Origin: Bacteroidota bacterium
GTDB lineage: Bacteria; Bacteroidota; Bacteroidia; Chitinophagales; Saprospiraceae
Reading direction: 5' to 3'
NCBI GenBank assembly: GCA_024743405.1
Contig: JANSWP010000012.1
Location: 1-64,000, forward strand
Length of the DNA: 64,000 bases
Shown: positions 59,973 to 64,000 of the stretch, piece after piece
Layout: every line of letters begins with the position of its first letter
How positions within the stretch are numbered: the stretch's first letter is position 1
The notes under the pieces: generated by a model
The model's database searches: none
Told to the model about the DNA's origin: nothing
The model's input: the letters and a program-made list of their open reading frames with translations, nothing else
Program-made: the position numbers and the translations under genes

Positions 59973-61295
59973 CTAGGCAATTTGAGAATTTTGGGGTGCA
60001 ATTTTCACTTTTAGTAAAAGAAAAATGCCTATAATAAAGAAAAAAGTAAGGGCAATCATACTATTTCGCATTCCGCCTGTTAATTGTTCAATAAATCCAA
60101 AACTGAATGTTCCTAGTACAATAGCGAATTTTTCTAAAATATCATAAAAGCTAAAATAAGAAGTCGTGTCTTCTGTATTATCAGGTAATAGTTTGGTATA
60201 AGTGGAGCGAGAGAGTGATTGTATGCCGCCCATTACTAAACCAACTCCAGCTGCAATACTATAAAATTGCCAACTTTGAGTAACAAAATAAGCCATAAGA
60301 CAAATCACTGTCCAAATCATCAACATGACAATAAGTGAAAATATATTTCCTTTTATGTCTGATAGTTTAGCGAAAAGATGCGCACCACCAATGGCTACTA
60401 CTTGTAGAATGAGCACTACACCAATTAATTCAGCTGTTTGAAATTCCAATTCTTTTTCAGCAAAAGTTGCCGCTAAGAAAAGCACTGTTTGTACACCAGC
60501 ACTATAACAGAAAAAAGAAAAAAGAAAAGATTTAATGTTTTTCTCTTTTTTAATAGCTCTCCACACTTTTTTCAATTCACCAAACCCCTTCGAGAGTAAC
60601 TGGTCTTGAGGTTTATTTTTTGCATCTTTAGGCAACCGGGAAAATGGAATTATCGCAAAGCCAATCCACCATAATCCAACCATGATAAATGCGATTCTAT
60701 ATTGTAAAGTACCTTCCGGGTCTATACCAAAGGTTTCTGGAGACATAACGACCACTAAATTGAGAAGCAATAAAATAACACTTCCAATATAACCATAAGA
60801 GTACCCTTTGGCACTTACTGCATCATAACGATCTTCTGAGACAATGAGTGGTAAGAAGGAATTATAAAAAACTAGGCCTCCTGCAAAACCGATTGTCGCC
60901 AACATGAATCCTATTGTTCCAATCGTGAGTTGACTCATATCTTGAAACCAAAAAAGAGAAATACATGAAATCGACCCCAGAATAGTAAAGAACCGCATGA
61001 AAAACATTCTTTTTCCACCGTAGTCTGCTATTCCTGAAAGAATGGGAGATAAAATTGCAATGATTAAATAGGCGCCAGAAATGGCATATGCATAAAGGGT
61101 TGTATTTGGCATATCCATTCCAAATACATGGACTATATCATCAGTGACACCCGCATAATAAGCAGGGAACAGCGCTACGGCAATCGTCAATGCATAAGAT
61201 GAATTGGCCCAGTCAAAAAAGGCCCAGCCCCTTATCGTTCTTTCATTATTCATTGTAATATGACCTGAATTATCCATGCGAATGCTTTTTGGCAA
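59973..61295 (-). CDS. MFS transporter, UMF1/Atg22-like
   Basis: The 440-aa membrane protein has about twelve helices and starts with R-T-I-R-G-W-A-F-F-D-W-A-N-S-S-Y, the signature of the UMF1/Atg22-like branch of the major facilitator superfamily. A second match is G-G-I-Q-S-L-S-R-S-T-Y-T-K-L-L-P. Yeast Atg22 exports amino acids from vacuoles; bacterial members are not well assigned. It is divergent from rimK, with 155 bp between them. Confidence 0.93.
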   Translation of the reverse strand: MPKSIRMDNSGHITMNNERTIRGWAFFDWANSSYALTIAVALFPAYYAGVTDDIVHVFGMDMPNTTLYAYAISGAYLIIAILSPILSGIADYGGKRMFFMRFFTILGSISCISLFWFQDMSQLTIGTIGFMLATIGFAGGLVFYNSFLPLIVSEDRYDAVSAKGYSYGYIGSVILLLLNLVVVMSPETFGIDPEGTLQYRIAFIMVGLWWIGFAIIPFSRLPKDAKNKPQDQLLSKGFGELKKVWRAIKKEKNIKSFLFSFFCYSAGVQTVLFLAATFAEKELEFQTAELIGVVLILQVVAIGGAHLFAKLSDIKGNIFSLIVMLMIWTVICLMAYFVTQSWQFYSIAAGVGLVMGGIQSLSRSTYTKLLPDNTEDTTSYFSFYDILEKFAIVLGTFSFGFIEQLTGGMRNSMIALTFFFIIGIFLLLKVKIAPQNSQIA

Positions 61296-61450
61296 GATAG
61301 TCAGGTTTGCTCGAATTCAAACCTTTGTCTCGTTTTTTTCGGTATAGAGTAGTCAATGAGTGAACTTATCAGACTTAATTTCAATGTAACTTGTTGAGGT
61401 TCTATTAATTATTAATTACCTTGGGCATCCAACAATACAATGCTTTTTCA

Positions 61451-62371
61451 ATGCATATATCCATTCTTTCTAGAGCATTTAATTTATATTCAACTCAAAG
61501 CCTCTATCGTGCTGGATTCCGAAGAGGTCATAAAATGGGGGTCATCGATCATCAACGATGTAATTTGATTATTGAGAAAAATCTTCCTCAAGTTTATTTT
61601 GAGGGAAGGCGAATTAATGATGTTGATGCGATTATTCCACGTGTTGGCGCATCGGTGACTTCATATGGAGCTACTGTAATTAAGCAATTTGAATTAATGA
61701 ATGTTTTTACCTCGACTCGCTCTGATGCACTTTTGCAATCAAGAGATAAGTTGAGGAGCCTTCAAAAACTTTCTACCTCAGATATTGGTGTTCCAAAAAC
61801 CATTATCGTTAATAATTTGGAGGATTTACCACAGCTTATAAGAACACTTGGTCCTCCACCCTTTGTGATAAAGTTATTGGAGGGAACTCATGGAGCAGGT
61901 GTTATTTTGGCGGAAAGTACAAATGCTGCCATTTCTATAGTTGAGGCATTTCACAAAATCAATCAAAAAGTTTTGGTACAAGAGTTTATTGAGGAAGCGA
62001 GTGGTGCAGATATTAGAGCAATTGTAGTGGGTGGAAAGGTAGTGGCGACGATGAAACGGCAAGCCCCTAAAGGAGAATTTCGATCTAATCTTCATCGTGG
62101 TGCCACAGCTATCCCTATTATATTGACAGAAGAAGAAGAAAAAATCGTAAAAAAATCTGCAAGATTGATGGGGTTGGATGTAGCAGGAGTTGACTTGCTA
62201 CAATCGAAAAGAGGTCCATTAATTATGGAGGTAAATGCCTCTCCTGGATTAGAAGGGATAGAAGCAACCACAAGAGTAGATGTGGCTGGAGAAATTATTG
62301 ATTTTGTTGTCCAGAAAGTAAAGAAGATAAGTGCCTATCAGCGTGAGCAAAGATGGAAAGTGAAAAGATAG
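61451..62371 (+). CDS. rimK: Ribosomal protein S6 glutamate ligase, RimK-like ATP-grasp
   Basis: This 306-aa ATP-grasp ligase resembles RimK, which adds glutamates to the C-terminus of ribosomal protein S6. The motifs are I-P-R-V-G-A-S-V-T-S-Y-G, Q-S-R-D-K-L-R-S-L-Q, V-I-K-L-L-E-G-T-H-G-A-G-V, Q-E-F-I-E-E-A-S-G-A-D-I-R and the metal-binding M-E-V-N-A-S-P-G-L-E. The ATG at 61451 is taken, since the in-frame TTG at 61421 adds ten residues not typical for the family. A strong terminator follows. Confidence 0.92.
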   Translation: MHISILSRAFNLYSTQSLYRAGFRRGHKMGVIDHQRCNLIIEKNLPQVYFEGRRINDVDAIIPRVGASVTSYGATVIKQFELMNVFTSTRSDALLQSRDKLRSLQKLSTSDIGVPKTIIVNNLEDLPQLIRTLGPPPFVIKLLEGTHGAGVILAESTNAAISIVEAFHKINQKVLVQEFIEEASGADIRAIVVGGKVVATMKRQAPKGEFRSNLHRGATAIPIILTEEEEKIVKKSARLMGLDVAGVDLLQSKRGPLIMEVNASPGLEGIEATTRVDVAGEIIDFVVQKVKKISAYQREQRWKVKR

Positions 62372-62390
62372 TCACACCTGCAATGACAAA

Positions 62391-62430
62391 AAAATGCGAG
62401 ATAGTTCCGAATGAAACTATCTCGCATTTT
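62391..62430. terminator. Bidirectional rho-independent terminator
   Basis: AAAATGCGAGATAGTT pairs perfectly with AACTATCTCGCATTTT over 16 bp around an 8-base loop, between the convergent rimK and rpmH genes. Confidence 0.9.
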
Positions 62431-62466
62431 TATATAAAATAATCTTTACTGAAAAAGTAAAGGGTA

Positions 62467-62622
62467 TTATTTTAATCTTCTTTCGTCAGAAACGGTCAAC
62501 TTCGCACGACCTTTTGCACGACGACGTGCTAAAAGTTTTCGCCCATTCTTACTACTCATTCTTGAACGGAATCCATGCTTATTGATTCTCTTTTTTCTTG
62601 ATGGTTGATACGTTCTTTTCAT
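62467..62622 (-). CDS. rpmH: 50S ribosomal protein L34
   Basis: This short gene encodes 51 residues starting [12 protein letters not shown], with the basic core H-G-F-R-S-R-M and [10 protein letters not shown] that defines L34. It is too short for usual open-frame lists. The promoter has TACCTTTG at 62669-62676 on the minus strand. It is not next to dnaA or rnpA, unlike in many bacteria. Confidence 0.96.
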   Translation of the reverse strand: MKRTYQPSRKKRINKHGFRSRMSSKNGRKLLARRRAKGRAKLTVSDERRLK

Positions 62623-62668
62623 TGTATTGTTATTTTAAATCTTTATCAAGCTTTTTATTTTCGGGGTG

Positions 62669-62698
62669 CAAAGGTAAATTTTATTATTTAAAAATCAA
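62669..62698 (-). promoter_or_regulatory. Bacteroidota-type promoter of rpmH
   Basis: Read on the minus strand, TTG (62698-62696), a 19-bp spacer and TACCTTTG (62676-62669) match the -33/-7 pattern. It is 47 bp upstream of the rpmH ATG. Confidence 0.7.
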
Positions 62699-62808
62699 TG
62701 TTTTTTTTCATTCGAAATTTTTATTCAGTTCATTATCAGTATTCTTTTATCCTTTATTAATAATTTTTCACTCAAAATGTACGTTTCCATTCAATTTTTA
62801 GCGCTCTT

Positions 62809-62836
62809 TTTGCTTTTCCAAATTGCACTATCTTTG
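62809..62836 (+). promoter_or_regulatory. Bacteroidota-type promoter of the ECF sigma gene
   Basis: TTTG at 62809-62812, a 16-bp spacer and TATCTTTG at 62829-62836 fit the housekeeping consensus well. The ATG at 62865 lies 28 bp downstream, which rules out the in-frame TTG at 62823. Confidence 0.7.
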
Positions 62837-62864
62837 CCAAATTAGAATTAAATCAAATCGAATA

Positions 62865-63452
62865 ATGTCAAAAACGATACCGACGGAAAAGGAATTACTT
62901 AACAGGCTCAAAAATGGAGACCGAAAAGCGTTTCGTATCTTATTCGATCAGTTTTATAAATATCTAGTTGTCACGGTGTTCAATATTACTGGTGATGATC
63001 ACTTGGCACGTGACTTGGCTCAAGATGTTTTCTTTGAAATATGGAAAAAAAGAGAAACCATCCAAATCACATCCTCATTAAAATCTTACTTACGACGTGC
63101 AGTTGTAAATCGCAGTTTGAATGCGATTAAAGCTAAAAGGTTAGACTATAATGCCCCCGAAAAACTACCAGAAAAACCACATAGCTATGAAAACGCACAA
63201 GAAATTTTGGAAGCCCAAGATTTAGAGAACTTAATTCATCAGACGATTGATTCCTTACCAGAAAAATGCAGAATGGTTTTTGTGCTTTGTCGAATTGAAG
63301 GTTTTTCCCATAAAGAGGTTTCAGGAAAGTTAGGCATTTCGCCAAAAACCATCGAAAATCAGATGACTAAAGCATTGAAAATCCTTCGAAACGTAGTTCA
63401 ACCACATATCTCAAAAGGCTTGTTTTGGTTATTTATTCCATTATTTTTTTGA
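62865..63452 (+). CDS. ECF RNA polymerase sigma factor
   Basis: The 195-aa sigma factor has region 2 with A-R-D-L-A-Q-D-V-F-F-E-I-W-K-K-R and region 4 with G-F-S-H-K-E-V-S-G-K-L-G-I-S-P-K-T-I-E-N-Q. It belongs to the FecI-like group common in Bacteroidota, which is paired with a FecR anti-sigma factor. That gene follows 70 bp downstream. The sigma factor probably turns on a receptor operon beyond the window. The start at 62865 agrees with the promoter position. Confidence 0.94.
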   Translation: MSKTIPTEKELLNRLKNGDRKAFRILFDQFYKYLVVTVFNITGDDHLARDLAQDVFFEIWKKRETIQITSSLKSYLRRAVVNRSLNAIKAKRLDYNAPEKLPEKPHSYENAQEILEAQDLENLIHQTIDSLPEKCRMVFVLCRIEGFSHKEVSGKLGISPKTIENQMTKALKILRNVVQPHISKGLFWLFIPLFF

Positions 63453-63522
63453 CTATTCAATTTTTGAATAGGGGATTAGAATCTTCTAATTGTCTTGGGT
63501 TTATCAAAACCTAAATTTGCTT

Positions 63523-64000
63523 ATGAAAGAAGAATTATACATAAAACTCCTTCAAAAAGAACTTTCTGGTGGATTGAATCCCTCCGAGAAAAAGTCTTTA
63601 GATGAATGGTTGAAACAGTCTATTGATAATCAATTGATTGCGGAAAGTATTCGGAAGGCTTGGCAATTGAGTGAAGGTTATTCTAAGGATATTTATATTG
63701 ACTTAGATGCTGAATTTTTGCAATTGGAAAGCCGCATAGATGAACCTGAAGCAGTGACCGTAAAGATGAAACCTGCCCGTAATTGGTTGAAAATCGCAGC
63801 GGCGATAATCGTTTTGATTGTCTCTGTATTCGGTATTTCTCGATTTTTACAAGAGGATATCCATTGGGTCACACAAAATACTTCTGAGAATCAAGTTGTA
63901 GAATTGACTCTTGCTGATGGTTCAAAAATTTCATTAAATCAAAATTCAACCTTTACATACCCCGAAAACTTCAATACTCAAGAGCGTCGAGTTAAACTAT
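63523..64000 (+). CDS. FecR-family anti-sigma factor, N-terminal part (runs off window)
   Basis: The gene is cut by the window end after 159 codons. A cytoplasmic domain with D-E-W-L-K-Q-S (anti-sigma N-region) is followed by one membrane helix near residues 88-106 (I-A-A-A-I-I-V-L-I-V-S-V-F-G-I). The FecR periplasmic domain then starts with V-E-L-T-L-A-D-G-S-K-I-S-L-N. Such proteins hold an ECF sigma factor until a TonB-dependent receptor signals. The upstream ECF gene is the expected partner. Confidence 0.92.
   Translation, partial: MKEELYIKLLQKELSGGLNPSEKKSLDEWLKQSIDNQLIAESIRKAWQLSEGYSKDIYIDLDAEFLQLESRIDEPEAVTVKMKPARNWLKIAAAIIVLIVSVFGISRFLQEDIHWVTQNTSENQVVELTLADGSKISLNQNSTFTYPENFNTQERRVKL

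Noticed and set aside
1-64000. CRISPR array, prophage, tRNA or rRNA genes
   Set aside because: No regularly spaced direct repeats, phage structural genes, or T-loop-like tRNA ends were seen by reading; a tRNAscan or CRISPR search could not be run.

Overview
The window looks like chromosomal DNA from a member of the Bacteroidota, most likely Saprospiria (Saprospiraceae or Lewinella-like). The base composition is AT-rich. Start codons are preceded by A-rich stretches rather than Shine-Dalgarno sequences, and several promoters fit the Bacteroidota TAnnTTTG -7 box. The gene content agrees: a GLPGLI protein, CarboxypepD_reg/TonB-type outer membrane proteins, an ECF sigma factor with FecR, a bacterial geranylgeranylglyceryl-phosphate-type synthase, and DUF6503 and GDYXXLXY families. 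I see no rRNA, tRNA, CRISPR array, prophage or transposase.

Region 1 (1-9.8 kb) is a lipid or organic-acid catabolic block. An ACAD10/11-like acyl-CoA dehydrogenase, an SDR, an aminoglycoside-phosphotransferase-fold kinase and a small ABM protein form one operon. A TetR gene and a divergent haloalkane-dehalogenase-like gene follow, then membrane proteins, a membrane-anchored DJ-1/PfpI protein and an unknown protein. The 18-bp palindrome TTAGGTTTTAAAACCTAA occurs ahead of the dehydrogenase operon and again between tetR and the dehalogenase-like gene, so one TetR regulon is likely. Five same-strand gaps in this block carry hairpin-forming repeats that end just before the next start codon. The gene set resembles split versions of the 4-hydroxyacyl-CoA kinase/dehydrogenase route known from LvaA/LvaC and ACAD10/11.

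Region 2 (9.8-25.4 kb) holds a sulfatase, a two-component system divergent from a GLPGLI protein and an outer-membrane barrel (with tandem TTAACCTTAA repeats in between), a large protein with a nucleosidase-like C-terminus, a YdjM-like membrane hydrolase, MarR plus 4-hydroxyphenylpyruvate dioxygenase with two putative MarR operators, and a TPR-PD40 protein convergent with an OmpA protein.

Region 3 (25.7-42.7 kb) contains glutaryl-CoA dehydrogenase, glycyl-tRNA synthetase, membrane enzymes, a VWA-DUF5682 pair without its usual MoxR partners, DinB and ATP-grasp genes, GGGP synthase, RsgA, a Wzx-like flippase, a non-coding stretch with two large palindromic MITE-like elements, an M42 peptidase, a GDYXXLXY protein and a SnoaL-like lipoprotein.

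Region 4 (42.9-64 kb) contains dnaE followed immediately by a TdeIII-type restriction endonuclease, which is convergent with an HTH-fused C5-cytosine methyltransferase. After that come metH, a cell-wall block (GH73-LysM glucosaminidase, barrel protein, RodA, DUF6503 lipoprotein, DUF819 permease), a di-haem peroxidase, an MFS transporter, RimK, ribosomal protein L34, and an ECF sigma factor with a FecR gene cut by the window end.

The least explained signals are the intercistronic hairpin repeats with the shared TetR operator, the orphan VWA-DUF5682 pair, the nucleosidase-like DUF protein, the palindromic elements at 40 kb, and the HTH-methyltransferase with paired GGTACC sites at its start.
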